Shown: positions 36,446 through 45,719 of the stretch, piece by piece
Layout: each line of letters starts with the position of its first letter
How positions within the stretch are numbered: the stretch's first letter is position 1
Assembly (NCBI RefSeq): GCF_900102915.1
Contig: NZ_FNGG01000001.1
Location: 682,001-746,000, forward strand
Length of the DNA: 64,000 nt
DNA from: Salinimicrobium catena
GTDB lineage: Bacteria > Bacteroidota > Bacteroidia > Flavobacteriales > Flavobacteriaceae
Direction: 5' to 3'
Position numbers and translations under genes: made by a program
The notes under the pieces: generated by a model
Seen by the model: the letters and a program-made list of their open reading frames with translations, nothing else
The model's database searches: none
What the model was told of the DNA's origin: nothing

Positions 36446-37666
36446 TTATTCCTCTTCGCCATAAGCATCATATTCAGGATAAAGAAAGTTGTTGTACGGG
36501 AAGCGGGTAATGTGGATCTTCCGGACCGCTTCATACACTTTCTTCCTGAACTCCTCTAAATTTTCCTTATTCAGCGCCGAAATGAACAGCACATCTTCTC
36601 CCAGCCGGTTCATCCATGTCTTTTCCCATTCGGCAAGGGTGTAGTGAGAGGTTGTTCTTTCGGTCATAAGGTCATCTTCCTCGATCTTTTCGGCTTCATA
36701 GGCATCGATCTTGTTAAAGACCATCAGCGTTGGCTTGTCTGCACTTTTTATTTCTGCAAGGATCTGGTTCACAGAAGCTATATGTTCCTCAAAATTCGGA
36801 TGGGAAATATCCACCACGTGCAGCAGCAGGTCGGCTTCCCGTACTTCATCAAGAGTAGATTTAAAGGATTCCACCAGCTGGGTTGGAAGTTTCCTGATGA
36901 ATCCAACAGTATCGGTCAACAGGAATGGCAGGTTACGTATCACCACTTTTCTAACGGTGGTGTCAAGGGTGGCAAAAAGCTTGTTTTCTGCAAAGACCTT
37001 GCTTTTACTTATTACGTTCATCAATGTAGATTTCCCTACGTTGGTGTATCCTACAAGCGCTACCCGCACCAGTTGTCCACGGTTACCACGCTGCACCTCC
37101 ATTTGTTTGTCAATGGTCTCCAGTTTTTTCTTGAGCAGGGAGATCTTATCACGAACAATACGACGGTCAGTTTCGATCTCTGTCTCCCCCGGTCCGCGCA
37201 TCCCGATACCCCCGCGCTGTCTTTCAAGGTGGGTCCACATACCCGCAAGTCTGGGTAGCAGGTATTGATACTGGGCCAGTTCTACCTGGGTACGGGCATA
37301 ACTGGTCGTGGCGCGTTGGGCGAAGATGTCCAATATGAGGTTGGTTCTGTCAAGCACCTTGCAATTAAGGATCCTCTCAATATTCTTTTGTTGTGCAGGT
37401 GAAAGTTCATCATCAAAAATGGCGGTTCCCACTTCGTTCTCTTGTACAAAATGACGTACCTCCTCCATTTTTCCCGAGCCAATGAAGGTCTTCGGGTTGG
37501 GCATGTCCATCTTTTGGGAAAAGCGTTTGACCACTTCTCCTCCTGCGGTGTAGGTCAAAAACTCCAGTTCGTCAAGATACTCCTCTAACTTCTCTTCATT
37601 CTGTTCGCGGGTGACGATCCCTATCAAAACAACTTTTTCGTATTCTAAATTGCTCTTTTCTAACAT
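36446..37666 (-). CDS. hflX: GTPase HflX
   Basis: Ribosome-binding GTPase that splits stalled or hibernating 70S ribosomes. From MLEKSNLEYE (37666) it is 406 aa; the longer frame from 37699 begins upstream of the -7 box at 37687 and is rejected. The N-terminal HflX domain contains FDDELSPAQQKN and ILDIFAQRATTSYARTQVELAQ, then the marker GGIGMRGPGETEIETDRR. The G domain has Walker A GYTNVGKST (206-214), DTVGFIRKLP and NKID. The C-terminal Glu-rich tail (PEYDAYGEEE) is common. Follows DUF3078 at about 100 nt with its own promoter-like box. Confidence 0.95.
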   Translation of the reverse strand: MLEKSNLEYEKVVLIGIVTREQNEEKLEEYLDELEFLTYTAGGEVVKRFSQKMDMPNPKTFIGSGKMEEVRHFVQENEVGTAIFDDELSPAQQKNIERILNCKVLDRTNLILDIFAQRATTSYARTQVELAQYQYLLPRLAGMWTHLERQRGGIGMRGPGETEIETDRRIVRDKISLLKKKLETIDKQMEVQRGNRGQLVRVALVGYTNVGKSTLMNVISKSKVFAENKLFATLDTTVRKVVIRNLPFLLTDTVGFIRKLPTQLVESFKSTLDEVREADLLLHVVDISHPNFEEHIASVNQILAEIKSADKPTLMVFNKIDAYEAEKIEEDDLMTERTTSHYTLAEWEKTWMNRLGEDVLFISALNKENLEEFRKKVYEAVRKIHITRFPYNNFLYPEYDAYGEEE

Positions 37667-37679
37667 AGACGTATTAAGT

Positions 37680-37695
37680 GTAACTACAAAGTTAC
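37680..37695 (-). promoter_or_regulatory. hflX promoter with overlapping inverted repeat
   Basis: TAACTTTG (complement of 37687-37694) matches TAnnTTTG. It is embedded in the inverted repeat GTAACT/AGTTAC (37680-37695), so a protein bound to the palindrome would block the box. Confidence 0.45.
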
Positions 37696-37720
37696 ACAAT
37701 TGGGTGGTTCCTATAGGGTG

Positions 37721-37740
37721 AAGAAAGCCGATGCTTTCTT
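37721..37740 (-). repeat. Hairpin between DUF3078 and hflX
   Basis: AAGAAAGC, loop CGAT, GCTTTCTT: eight perfect pairs 23 nt after the DUF3078 stop on the minus strand. It has only a short pyrimidine tail, so at best a weak terminator or a processing hairpin. Confidence 0.4.
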
Positions 37741-37763
37741 AAACATTCCCTAATGTTGGTTTA

Positions 37764-38657
37764 TTAAAAGGTGTAATTAAAACCTGCACCAAAAACTTCC
37801 CTGATCTGGAAAGCGGCAACGGTATTATCATCATAGATGGCCTGGAAAATAAGATTGGCTGAAAGAAATTTATTGATAGCCATTTCCAGGTTCATGAGGT
37901 AGTCAATATCGACGTTTCCGGGTTTGTCAAGGTAGTTTGAGTACAGGCTAAGCGTGTTTTCCATCGTAACATTGGTAACGACCTCGAATTTTCCGTAGCC
38001 GGTGAAAGAAGCACCCAGTTCATATCTTGAGGATTTTCCCTGATCTACTCCAAAGTAGCTGCCGTCAACATATCCTGGCGCAGAGGTGAAATCTTTATCC
38101 ACAAAGATGAAGCGGGAAGTGGCGGGCGCTATGTTGAACCAGAAATTATCATTTTTCTTCCACATCATACCGGGACCAACCTGCAGGTATGCGGGAGAAA
38201 GAAAGTGAGTGGTCTCAACCCTGTTCTCGGTTCCTGAGGCAGGATCTTCAAAATATTCATAACCTTTGCTGAACTGGGTCCTGAAATTGGTGAAAAACGA
38301 ATAATACCAGTTGGTCTGGTTGATCTGTTTCCCGGCGATGGAATTAAGCTCCAGGCGGTCACTGGTCTTGCGGGTGAATTCGTCCCCGTTAAGCTTGGTT
38401 AGTCCGTAATTGGCCAGTAATTTATTGTCCCAGGTGAAACTGCCTTTTTTGTAGTTCAACTGATAGTCAAGCATCAGATTTCCCGCCACACTCGAGGTTC
38501 CTCCTCCGGTCCATTCCTTGTTGAATGCAGACTGGTTGAAGAGCAACTGGAATTTTCCCTGTGAATGCCACCCATCAGGCAAGGGTTCTTCTTCCTTTTC
38601 CTGGGCAGTTCCAATAAATCCAATTAACAAGAGTGCAGAGAGTAAAATTCTTTTCAT
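37764..38657 (-). CDS. DUF3078 outer-membrane barrel-like protein
   Basis: 297 aa, signal peptide MKRILLSALLLIGFIGTAQ. The mature protein fits DUF3078 with GWHSQGKFQLLFNQSAFNKEW and repeated amphipathic strands with aromatic girdles (WDNKLLANYGLTKL, WYYSFFTNFRTQFSKGYEY), and ends in GAGFNYTF with a terminal Phe. This indicates a small outer-membrane beta barrel. The function is not known. The start is 3 nt after the DUF2480 stop, so it is the last gene of the suf transcription unit, an unexpected partner for cytosolic Fe-S assembly. Confidence 0.83.
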   Translation of the reverse strand: MKRILLSALLLIGFIGTAQEKEEEPLPDGWHSQGKFQLLFNQSAFNKEWTGGGTSSVAGNLMLDYQLNYKKGSFTWDNKLLANYGLTKLNGDEFTRKTSDRLELNSIAGKQINQTNWYYSFFTNFRTQFSKGYEYFEDPASGTENRVETTHFLSPAYLQVGPGMMWKKNDNFWFNIAPATSRFIFVDKDFTSAPGYVDGSYFGVDQGKSSRYELGASFTGYGKFEVVTNVTMENTLSLYSNYLDKPGNVDIDYLMNLEMAINKFLSANLIFQAIYDDNTVAAFQIREVFGAGFNYTF

Positions 38658-38660
38658 AGT

Positions 38661-39164
38661 CTATCTTTTATAAAGGGGTACCGAAGAACAGGCTTCCCCG
38701 TACATGATACTTTTTGCTACAGGTTGTAATTTATTTATAAGCTGAAGATAAGCATTTTTGGGAACAGGTTTGCGGGAACAACCTTTTACAATGACCGGCA
38801 GGTCCTGATATTCGGAAACATCAAATTCCTGAAGAACCTCAGTGTAGAGTACTGTTTCCAGCATTTCAAGGTCACCTGTCACTACTTTTTTTGCTACTGG
38901 AGCCAGGTAGGTGCTTAATAACATGTATGCCCAGCCGGGAATAATGGCATCTGTAGAGCAGGTTAGGGCAACATAGGCGCCTTCATACTGAGACCAGTCA
39001 TGTTCTTTGGCGCTTTTTCTGAATTCCTTTTCCCTTAATACCAGCCCTTCCAGCAACCAGTCCTTAATGTCAAAAAGGACCCTTGGCCCCTCGGGGTAAA
39101 GATCCTCAAGATCAACAGTTACCAGCTTGCTGTTCGCTACTCTGTTTACAATTTCATCTGCCAT
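38661..39164 (-). CDS. DUF2480 family protein
   Basis: 167 aa cytoplasmic protein found almost only in Bacteroidota, typically at the end of suf operons. Recognisable parts are the MADEIVNRVANSKLVTVDLE start, DIKDWLLEGLVLREKEFR, WAYMLLSTYLAPVAKKVV and VKGCSRKPVPKNAYLQLI. Two cysteines (in TCST and KGCSR) and a third near the end (EACSS) could take part in metal or cluster chemistry, but no function is established. Located between the DUF59 gene (6 nt) and DUF3078 (3 nt). Confidence 0.85.
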   Translation of the reverse strand: MADEIVNRVANSKLVTVDLEDLYPEGPRVLFDIKDWLLEGLVLREKEFRKSAKEHDWSQYEGAYVALTCSTDAIIPGWAYMLLSTYLAPVAKKVVTGDLEMLETVLYTEVLQEFDVSEYQDLPVIVKGCSRKPVPKNAYLQLINKLQPVAKSIMYGEACSSVPLYKR

Positions 39165-39170
39165 AGTTGA

Positions 39171-39494
39171 CTAAAGCATTCCGAGTTCCAGTTTGGCTTC
39201 TTCGCTCATCAGTTCCTGGCTCCATGGCGGATCAAAAGTGATCTCCACTTCACAGTCTGTCACCTCATCCATTGATTTTACCTTTTCTTCAACTTCCATA
39301 GGTAAAGATTCGGCTACGGGACAGTTTGGAGTAGTAAGGGTCATAAGGATCTTGATCTCGTTGTCTGTGCTTACCATGACGTCGTAGATCAATCCCAGTT
39401 CGTATATATCAACAGGAATTTCGGGGTCGTAAATGGTCTTTAAGACGGTAACGATCTTCTCTCCCAGAACTTCTGAATTCTTTGCGTGTTCCAT
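39171..39494 (-). CDS. DUF59 / MIP18-family Fe-S assembly protein (SufT-like)
   Basis: 107 aa. The family hallmark is YDPEIPVDIYELGLIYDV (about 22-39), followed by LTTPNCPVAESLP with the conserved reactive cysteine, and ITFDPPWSQELMSEEAK at the C terminus. Proteins of this type help mature Fe-S proteins in SUF-containing bacteria. Sits 1 nt after sufE within the suf operon. Often annotated 'SUF system Fe-S cluster assembly protein' in this phylum. Confidence 0.92.
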   Translation of the reverse strand: MEHAKNSEVLGEKIVTVLKTIYDPEIPVDIYELGLIYDVMVSTDNEIKILMTLTTPNCPVAESLPMEVEEKVKSMDEVTDCEVEITFDPPWSQELMSEEAKLELGML

Positions 39495-39495
39495 T

Positions 39496-39921
39496 TTAAT
39501 TCAATTGTGTTTGATATGCCACGGCATACATCTTTAACTGTTTGATCATGCTGACCAGCCCGTTGGCGCGGGTGGGTGACAAATGCTCTTTAAGGCCAAT
39601 TTCATCAATGAAAGTGGTATCTGCCTCAATGATCGCCTTTGGCGGCTGATTTGAAAATGCCCTCACCAGGATGGCAATAATACCTTTGGTAATGATGGCA
39701 TCACTGTCGGAGGTGAACACCAGCCTGTCGTCCTCCAGTTCGGCATGAACCCAGACCTTGCTTTGACATCCTTTGATCAGGTTGTCATCGGTCTTGTATT
39801 TTTCTTCTATAAGCGGAAGAGATTTTCCCAGCTCGATCATATGCTCGTAGCGCTGCATCCAGTCATCGAACATTTCGAACTCGTCAACTATCTCTTCCTG
39901 TATCTCTTTAATTGTCTTCAC
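39496..39921 (-). CDS. sufE: SufE family sulfur acceptor
   Basis: 141 aa. Accepts persulfide sulfur from SufS and passes it to SufBCD. The acceptor cysteine is C52 in LIKGCQSKVW, and the C-terminal LSPTRANGLVSMIKQLK is typical. Encoded downstream of sufS with a 41-nt gap. Confidence 0.94.
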   Translation of the reverse strand: MKTIKEIQEEIVDEFEMFDDWMQRYEHMIELGKSLPLIEEKYKTDDNLIKGCQSKVWVHAELEDDRLVFTSDSDAIITKGIIAILVRAFSNQPPKAIIEADTTFIDEIGLKEHLSPTRANGLVSMIKQLKMYAVAYQTQLN

Positions 39922-39962
39922 AGTATTTCCTATTTAAGCTTCGGAATCTTTCCGAAGAAATC

Positions 39963-41201
39963 TTATGACAACATATTTTTTGCCCGTTCCACGGCTTTCA
40001 CGAAAACGTCTATTTCCTCTTTGGTATTGTAAAAGGCAAAAGAGGCGCGCACCGTTCCCGGAATTCCGTAGAAATCCATAACGGGCTGGGCGCAATGATG
40101 CCCGGTTCTAACGGCTATGCCCAGCTTATCTATGATCGTCCCAATATCATAGGGGTGGATATCTCCAATATTGAAGGAAATAACCGCCGTTTTTTCGCCG
40201 GAAGTTCCATAGATCTTCAAACCTTCAATTTCCCGAAGTTTTTCTGTGGCGTACTCCAGCAGCTCCTGCTCATAGGCGGCAATAGTGTCAAAACCGATGT
40301 TGTTCATGTAATCCAGCGCCGCGCCAAATGCGATACCGCCGCAGATATTAGGGGTGCCGGCTTCAAATTTGTGCGGAAGGTCGGCATAAGTAGTTTTCTC
40401 AAAAGTCACTGTGGCGATCATCTCCCCTCCTCCCTGGTAGGGCGGAAGTTTATTGAGCCACTCTTCTTTTCCGTAGAGCACTCCCACTCCTGTTGGTCCG
40501 CACATTTTATGGGCGGAAACAACGTAAAAATCCACATCCAGCTCCTGAACATCGGCTTTGATGTGTGGTGCTGCCTGTGCTCCGTCTAACAATACTGCGG
40601 CGCCAACTTCATGAGCTTTCTTAATGATCTCTTTCACGGGATTCACCGTTCCCAGGGCGTTGGAAACGTGATTTACAAATACCAGCTTTGTTCTTTCTGA
40701 AAGAAGGGCTTCAAATTCATCCATTTTTAAAGCTCCCTCCTCACCCATAGGGATCACCTTCAACTGAGCGCCTGTTTTTTCACACAACATTTGCCAGGGC
40801 ACGATGTTGGAATGATGTTCCAGGGCAGAAACAATGATCTCATCGCCTTTTTTCAGCAGGGAAGCGAATCCGCTTGCCACCAGGTTGATGGCATGAGTAG
40901 TCCCCGAAGTGAAAATGATCTCGTGAGACTTTTCCGCGTTAAAATGTTTCTGAATCTTGATCCTCGCTTCCTCATAAGCGTCAGTAGCCTCCTGGGATAA
41001 GGTATGCACCCCGCGATGAATGTTGGCATTATAACGGGAGTAGTAATCAACTATAGTATCAATTACCTGCTGCGGAGTTTGTGAAGTAGCGGCATTGTCA
41101 AAATAGACCAGCGGATACCCGTTCACTTTCCTGGAGAGGATGGGGAAATCCTTTCGAATGGTCTCTACATTAAAATGCGCTTTTTCTGTGGCAACTTTCA
41201 T
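39963..41201 (-). CDS. sufS: Cysteine desulfurase SufS
   Basis: 412 aa PLP enzyme, group II cysteine desulfurase, that removes sulfur from cysteine for Fe-S assembly. Visible features are YFDNAATSQTP near the N terminus, the PLP-lysine K232 in VVSAHKMCGPTGVG, and the persulfide cysteine C370 in RTGHHCAQPVMDFYG. ALEHHSNIVPW (126-136) contains the cofactor-stacking histidine. Length is standard. Partner of SufE encoded next. Confidence 0.96.
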   Translation of the reverse strand: MKVATEKAHFNVETIRKDFPILSRKVNGYPLVYFDNAATSQTPQQVIDTIVDYYSRYNANIHRGVHTLSQEATDAYEEARIKIQKHFNAEKSHEIIFTSGTTHAINLVASGFASLLKKGDEIIVSALEHHSNIVPWQMLCEKTGAQLKVIPMGEEGALKMDEFEALLSERTKLVFVNHVSNALGTVNPVKEIIKKAHEVGAAVLLDGAQAAPHIKADVQELDVDFYVVSAHKMCGPTGVGVLYGKEEWLNKLPPYQGGGEMIATVTFEKTTYADLPHKFEAGTPNICGGIAFGAALDYMNNIGFDTIAAYEQELLEYATEKLREIEGLKIYGTSGEKTAVISFNIGDIHPYDIGTIIDKLGIAVRTGHHCAQPVMDFYGIPGTVRASFAFYNTKEEIDVFVKAVERAKNMLS

Positions 41202-41224
41202 TTCAGGAAATCTGGGTTTATTTT

Positions 41225-42538
41225 TTACAGGTTGAAACCAATGTTCACCCCAAGCTTCTCAGCGATGATATTATTGATGCGTTTTTTTAGCTCCGGAATT
41301 TTCACACTTTCCAGCACGTTGTTCGCAAAAGCGTACATTAACAAAGCTCTTGCTTCTTTTGCAGGCACCCCACGCGATTGCAGGTAGAACAAAGCTTCAT
41401 CATCAAGCTGCCCTATGGTACACCCGTGGCTACATTTCACGTCATCTGCAAAGATCTCCAGCTGAGGCTTTGAATTGATGGTCGCCTTATCGTCAAGCAA
41501 GATGTTGTTGTTGCTCTGGAAGGCATTGGTCTTCTGGGCCTCTTTTTCAACCACGATCTTTCCGTTAAACACGCCGGTAGAGCTTTCGCCATAAACCCCT
41601 TTGTAATCCTGATGACTTTCACAATTGGGCTCTGCGTGGTGCACAAGGGTGTTGTGATCTACATGCTGTTTTCCTTCGATCACGGTTACCCCTTTCATGG
41701 TAGAATCTATTCTTTCTCCTTTCTGATAGAAGTTCAGGTTGTTCCTTGTAAGGTTTCCGCCGAAAGAGAACGTATGCACAGAACATACACTTTCGCGTTG
41801 CTGCTCAATAAAGGTATTGTCGATCAACGAAGCCTGGTGATTATCGTTCTGTATTTTGTAATAGTCTACAATCGCTCTCTTGTCTGCAAAGATCTCGGTA
41901 ACCGAATTGGTCAATACCGGATGATCTGTAAGGCTCTGATGTCTCTCAATGATCTGTACGTGTGAGTTCTCTCCCACTACGACAAGGTTTCTTGGCTGCA
42001 CCATCAATGCTGACTCATTCCCTGTAGAAAAATTGATGATCTGGATTGGTTTATCCGCCATCGTATTCTTGGGAATGTTGATATATGCTCCTTCATGTGA
42101 GAAGGCGGTATTCAGGGAAGTAAGGCTTTCCTGTGGCGCTACTTTATTGAAGTAATTGTCGATCACCGGCTTGTACTTCGAGCTGTTCATAGCCGACGAC
42201 ATCAGGCAGGCATCGATCTTCTCGTGGGTGGTCGATGAAAGATGAGATGAGTATATACCATCGATAAATACGATCTTATAAGTGTCGATATCATCGATGA
42301 AATACTTCTCAACATCTCTGTATTCTATGGTATCCTCTTTCTTCGGAAAAACGGTATAGTCGTGATTCAGGACCTTGTTCAGCGAGGTATATTTCCACGC
42401 CTCCTGCTTCCTGGTCGGGAAACCTGCAGCTTCAAAATCTTTTATCGCGCGGCTCCTGATCTCGTGAATTTCTGAATTCATGTTCACGTTCTCTTCAAAA
42501 GCCAGAAAAGAGGATAATAATTTATCTTTTAATTCCAT
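41225..42538 (-). CDS. sufD: Fe-S cluster assembly protein SufD
   Basis: 437 aa, beta-helix component of the SufBC2D scaffold. Characteristic parts are RKQEAWKYTSLNKVLNHDY (N-terminal), IVEKEAQKTNAFQSNNNILL, and the C-terminal core CSHGCTIGQLDDEALFYLQ, where the histidine of CSHG is conserved in SufD. Located between sufC and sufS in the same direction. Confidence 0.95.
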   Translation of the reverse strand: MELKDKLLSSFLAFEENVNMNSEIHEIRSRAIKDFEAAGFPTRKQEAWKYTSLNKVLNHDYTVFPKKEDTIEYRDVEKYFIDDIDTYKIVFIDGIYSSHLSSTTHEKIDACLMSSAMNSSKYKPVIDNYFNKVAPQESLTSLNTAFSHEGAYINIPKNTMADKPIQIINFSTGNESALMVQPRNLVVVGENSHVQIIERHQSLTDHPVLTNSVTEIFADKRAIVDYYKIQNDNHQASLIDNTFIEQQRESVCSVHTFSFGGNLTRNNLNFYQKGERIDSTMKGVTVIEGKQHVDHNTLVHHAEPNCESHQDYKGVYGESSTGVFNGKIVVEKEAQKTNAFQSNNNILLDDKATINSKPQLEIFADDVKCSHGCTIGQLDDEALFYLQSRGVPAKEARALLMYAFANNVLESVKIPELKKRINNIIAEKLGVNIGFNL

Positions 42539-42607
42539 TTCTTTAATTTATTGTTCCCAAATCGGGAAACGGTGGACAAAATCAATTTTTTCTGAAGTAT
42601 GGGCCTC

Positions 42608-43360
42608 TTAAGCGCCTACTTCTTCTTTGATCCAGTCGTAACCTTTTTCTTCCAGTTCCAGGGCCAGTTCCTTGGTTCCAGATTTTACGATCCTTCCGTC
42701 ATACATCACGTGTACAAAATCGGGCACGATGTAATCTAACAGCCTTTGGTAGTGAGTGATCACTAAAGTGGCATTTTCAGGAGTCTTTAATTTGTTAACC
42801 CCGTTAGCCACGATCCTTAGCGCGTCAATATCTAATCCTGAATCGGTCTCGTCTAAAATAGAGAGTTTAGGCTCTAGCATCGCCATCTGGAAGATCTCGT
42901 TTCGTTTCTTTTCCCCTCCCGAAAATCCTTCGTTCAGCGAACGGGAAAGGAATTTGCGGTCGATCTCTAAAAGTTCAGATTTCTCCCTGATCTTTTTCAG
43001 CATCTCATTGGCCGGCATATCTTCCAGGCCTCTGGCTTTCCTATTGGCGTTGATCACCGTTCTCATAAAATTGGTCACGGTAACCCCGGGAATTTCAACA
43101 GGATACTGGAAAGAAAGGAAGATTCCTTTGTGTGCTCTTTCTTCGGGCGCGTCTTCACCAAGATCTTCCCCCTCAAAAAGGATTTCTCCGCGGGTCACTT
43201 CATACTCTTCTTTTCCGGCAATTACCGATGACAGGGTACTTTTTCCTGAACCGTTAGGGCCCATGATGGCGTGAACTTCCCCCGGATTGATCTCCAGGTC
43301 AATGCCTTTTAATATTTTAAGACCTTCTACTTTGGCGTGTAAATTCTTTATTTTAAGCAT
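42608..43360 (-). CDS. sufC: Fe-S cluster assembly ATPase SufC
   Basis: 250 aa ABC-type ATPase that powers the SufBCD scaffold. Walker A is GPNGSGKST (about 34-42), the signature LSxGG appears as [11 protein letters not shown], and Walker B is [12 protein letters not shown], in which the E-T-D-S-GLD form is typical of SufC. The following THYQRL contains the switch histidine. Followed by sufD after a 69-nt gap. Confidence 0.96.
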   Translation of the reverse strand: MLKIKNLHAKVEGLKILKGIDLEINPGEVHAIMGPNGSGKSTLSSVIAGKEEYEVTRGEILFEGEDLGEDAPEERAHKGIFLSFQYPVEIPGVTVTNFMRTVINANRKARGLEDMPANEMLKKIREKSELLEIDRKFLSRSLNEGFSGGEKKRNEIFQMAMLEPKLSILDETDSGLDIDALRIVANGVNKLKTPENATLVITHYQRLLDYIVPDFVHVMYDGRIVKSGTKELALELEEKGYDWIKEEVGA

Positions 43361-43395
43361 AATTTCTATTGAATTTCCTGTTAATCAGGGTTTTT

Positions 43396-43794
43396 CTAAT
43401 TGTTGTTTATAACCGGTGCTTCTACGCTGTCGGTTTGTCTTTCGGGGATCTCAAGGATCTCCCTTATTTGCGCGATCTCATCCCATCCTTCCTGTCTGGG
43501 GTTTTCGATCACTTTTGCTCTTACCACTACCGGAACCATGTCAAATTCATCCCTTTTTAAAGGTTCTACTTTTTTGATGAGCTCCCGCGAAACCGAATCC
43601 ATTTCTACTCCGTAGATAAAACTTCGGCCTTTTAGGACCGCAGCATCTGCCAGAAAAATGAATTCGGCTTCTATTGTAGTGAGGCTATCCTGAGCAACTT
43701 CAGGAACAGCCGGTTCTATTTCTTCTTTTGTTTCGTCTCCGCAAGCGGAAAACATGAATAATCCTATTAGTAATGCGAATAGTTTTGTTTTCAT
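43396..43794 (-). CDS. Small lipoprotein inside the suf operon
   Basis: 132 aa, no recognised family. Lipobox MFSAC (C18) after a clear hydrophobic signal, then an acidic Glu/Pro-rich stretch (GDETKEEIEPAVPEVAQD) and a compact beta-rich region (FIFLADAAVLKGRSFIYGVEM, MVPVVVRAKVIENPR). It sits between sufB (10 nt away) and sufC (35 nt), so it is cotranscribed with the cytosolic SUF machine although it must be exported. LspA encoded at 4752 would process it. Function unknown. Confidence 0.75.
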   Translation of the reverse strand: MKTKLFALLIGLFMFSACGDETKEEIEPAVPEVAQDSLTTIEAEFIFLADAAVLKGRSFIYGVEMDSVSRELIKKVEPLKRDEFDMVPVVVRAKVIENPRQEGWDEIAQIREILEIPERQTDSVEAPVINNN

Positions 43795-43804
43795 GCTTTT
43801 TCTT

Positions 43805-45250
43805 TTATCCCACAGATCCTTCCAGAGATATTTCCAATAGTTTTTGAGCCTCTACGGCAAATTCCATCGGTAATTTGTTCAATACCTCTTTACTGAATCC
43901 ATTCACGATCAACGCGATCGCTTTTTCTGTATCTATCCCGCGCTGGTTACAGTAAAAGATCTGGTCTTCCCCGATCTTACTGGTAGTAGCCTCGTGCTCC
44001 ACCTTGGCGGTCTTGTTCTTGGCCTCTATGTAAGGGAAAGTGTGCGCGCCGCACCGGTTCCCCATCAGCAACGAGTCACACTGCGAGAAGTTTCGGGCGT
44101 TCTCGGCCCTGCTGTTTATCTGTACCAGTCCGCGGTAGCTGTTCTGGCTTTGTCCTGCCGAAATTCCTTTTGAAATGATCGTGCTTCTGGTGTTTTTTCC
44201 AAGATGGATCATTTTTGTCCCTGTATCTGCCTGCTGAAAATCGTTGGTAACCGCGATAGAGTAGAATTCTCCTACCGAGTTATCACCTTTCAGCACACAG
44301 GATGGATATTTCCAGGTAACGGCCGATCCTGTTTCTACCTGCGTCCAGCTTATCTTCGCGTTCTTCTCGCAAAGTCCTCGCTTGGTCACGAAGTTGAATA
44401 CCCCTCCTTTTCCTTCTTTATCTCCCGGGTACCAGTTCTGTACCGTTGAATATTTTATCTCTGCGTCGTCAAGAGCGATAAGTTCCACCACTGCGGCGTG
44501 AAGTTGGTTCTCATCACGCTGTGGCGCGGTACAACCCTCAAGGTAGCTTACATAGCTTCCTTCATCGGCAACCACAAGCGTTCTCTCGAACTGTCCTGTT
44601 CCTGCCTGGTTGATCCTGAAATAAGTTGACAGTTCCATAGGACATTTTACTCCCTTCGGAATATAACAGAAGGAACCATCACTGAATACTGCGGAATTCA
44701 AAGCCGCGTAAAAATTATCTTTTTGAGGCACTACGGTTCCAATGTATTTCTTTACCAGTTCTGGATGTTCCTGAATGGCTTCGGACATGGAACAGAAAAT
44801 AATGCCTTTTTCGGCCAGGGTTTTCTTGAAAGTAGTGGTTACCGAAACGGAGTCCATTACCACGTCTACTGCCACCCCTGCGAGTTTTTTCTGCTCATCT
44901 AAGGAGATACCAAGCTTCTTAAAGGTGTCCAACAACTCCGGATCAACCTCGTCAAGACTGTCGTACTTTGGCTTTTTACTCGGCGCCGAATAATAGGAAA
45001 TGTTCTGAAAATTTGGCTTTTCGTAATGCACATTGGCCCAATCGGGCTCATCCATCTTCTCCCAGGCCCTGAAAGCCTCAAGTCGCCAGTTGGTCATCCA
45101 TTCCGGCTCGTTCTTCTTCTTGGAGATCGCCCGCACAATATCCTCGTTCAATCCCACCGGAAAAGTATCCGATTCTATATCGGTATAGAACCCGTATTTA
45201 TACTCTTTCTGGTCGAGTTCCTTTTTTAAATCGTCTTCAGTATATGCCAT
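43805..45250 (-). CDS. sufB: Fe-S cluster assembly protein SufB
   Basis: 481 aa scaffold subunit on which nascent clusters form. Strong family segments are [11 protein letters not shown] near the N terminus, [58 protein letters not shown], and the C-terminal [18 protein letters not shown] with the catalytic cysteine region. All are in the expected order. Confidence 0.96.
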   Translation of the reverse strand: MAYTEDDLKKELDQKEYKYGFYTDIESDTFPVGLNEDIVRAISKKKNEPEWMTNWRLEAFRAWEKMDEPDWANVHYEKPNFQNISYYSAPSKKPKYDSLDEVDPELLDTFKKLGISLDEQKKLAGVAVDVVMDSVSVTTTFKKTLAEKGIIFCSMSEAIQEHPELVKKYIGTVVPQKDNFYAALNSAVFSDGSFCYIPKGVKCPMELSTYFRINQAGTGQFERTLVVADEGSYVSYLEGCTAPQRDENQLHAAVVELIALDDAEIKYSTVQNWYPGDKEGKGGVFNFVTKRGLCEKNAKISWTQVETGSAVTWKYPSCVLKGDNSVGEFYSIAVTNDFQQADTGTKMIHLGKNTRSTIISKGISAGQSQNSYRGLVQINSRAENARNFSQCDSLLMGNRCGAHTFPYIEAKNKTAKVEHEATTSKIGEDQIFYCNQRGIDTEKAIALIVNGFSKEVLNKLPMEFAVEAQKLLEISLEGSVG

Positions 45251-45273
45251 CTCGTTAGTTTAATGTTTAAGGT

Positions 45274-45690
45274 TCATGGTTCAAGGTCATGTTGGCCTTT
45301 GAACTTCTGCCCCTTCAAGTCACTTTTCTTCAGGTAAGTCATAAAAGTGCTTATCTGCTTACTCAGCTTGATTAATTTGTTAGAATGCTTGTCAAATTCC
45401 TCTTTGTCTATATAATTCCTGTCAGCTACTCGGTATAGTTGTGATCTCGTTTCGCCCGCTGAAGCCTTGGCTATTGCCAGAAATTGATGGAATTCTTTAT
45501 TTCCATTCCTTTCAAAGCCTTCAGCTATATTATCCATAACAGAACCGGAGGAGCCGTTTATCTGGTTGTAAAGTTTAAAGTCATTTTTGAGGTCTGTGCC
45601 TTCTTTCAGTAAAAAAATATCCTGGCAGATCTCTCTTGCCCGATTCCAAATTTCCAGATCCTCAAAATTTTTATAGCTGCTCACTGCCAA
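45274..45690 (-). CDS. Four-helix-bundle protein (S23/IVS family) inserted in the suf operon
   Basis: 138 aa by frame. The pattern FEDLEIWNRAREICQDIF, QINGSSGSVMDNIAEGFERN and FLAIAKASAGETRSQLYRVAD is that of the TIGR02436 / '23S rRNA intervening sequence' protein family, a pentameric four-helix bundle of unknown function that appears in scattered sites in Bacteroidota genomes. Here it splits iscA/sufA from sufB. The DNA at its 3' end (about 45262-45290) repeats GGTTCA/GTTCAAGGTCA motifs, and the last codons of the gene run into this repeat, which suggests a mobile or recently acquired insert. Probably transcribed with suf. Confidence 0.85.
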   Translation of the reverse strand: MAVSSYKNFEDLEIWNRAREICQDIFLLKEGTDLKNDFKLYNQINGSSGSVMDNIAEGFERNGNKEFHQFLAIAKASAGETRSQLYRVADRNYIDKEEFDKHSNKLIKLSKQISTFMTYLKKSDLKGQKFKGQHDLEP

Positions 45691-45719
45691 TATTGAATTT
45701 TAAATATTAAATCCGGAAC

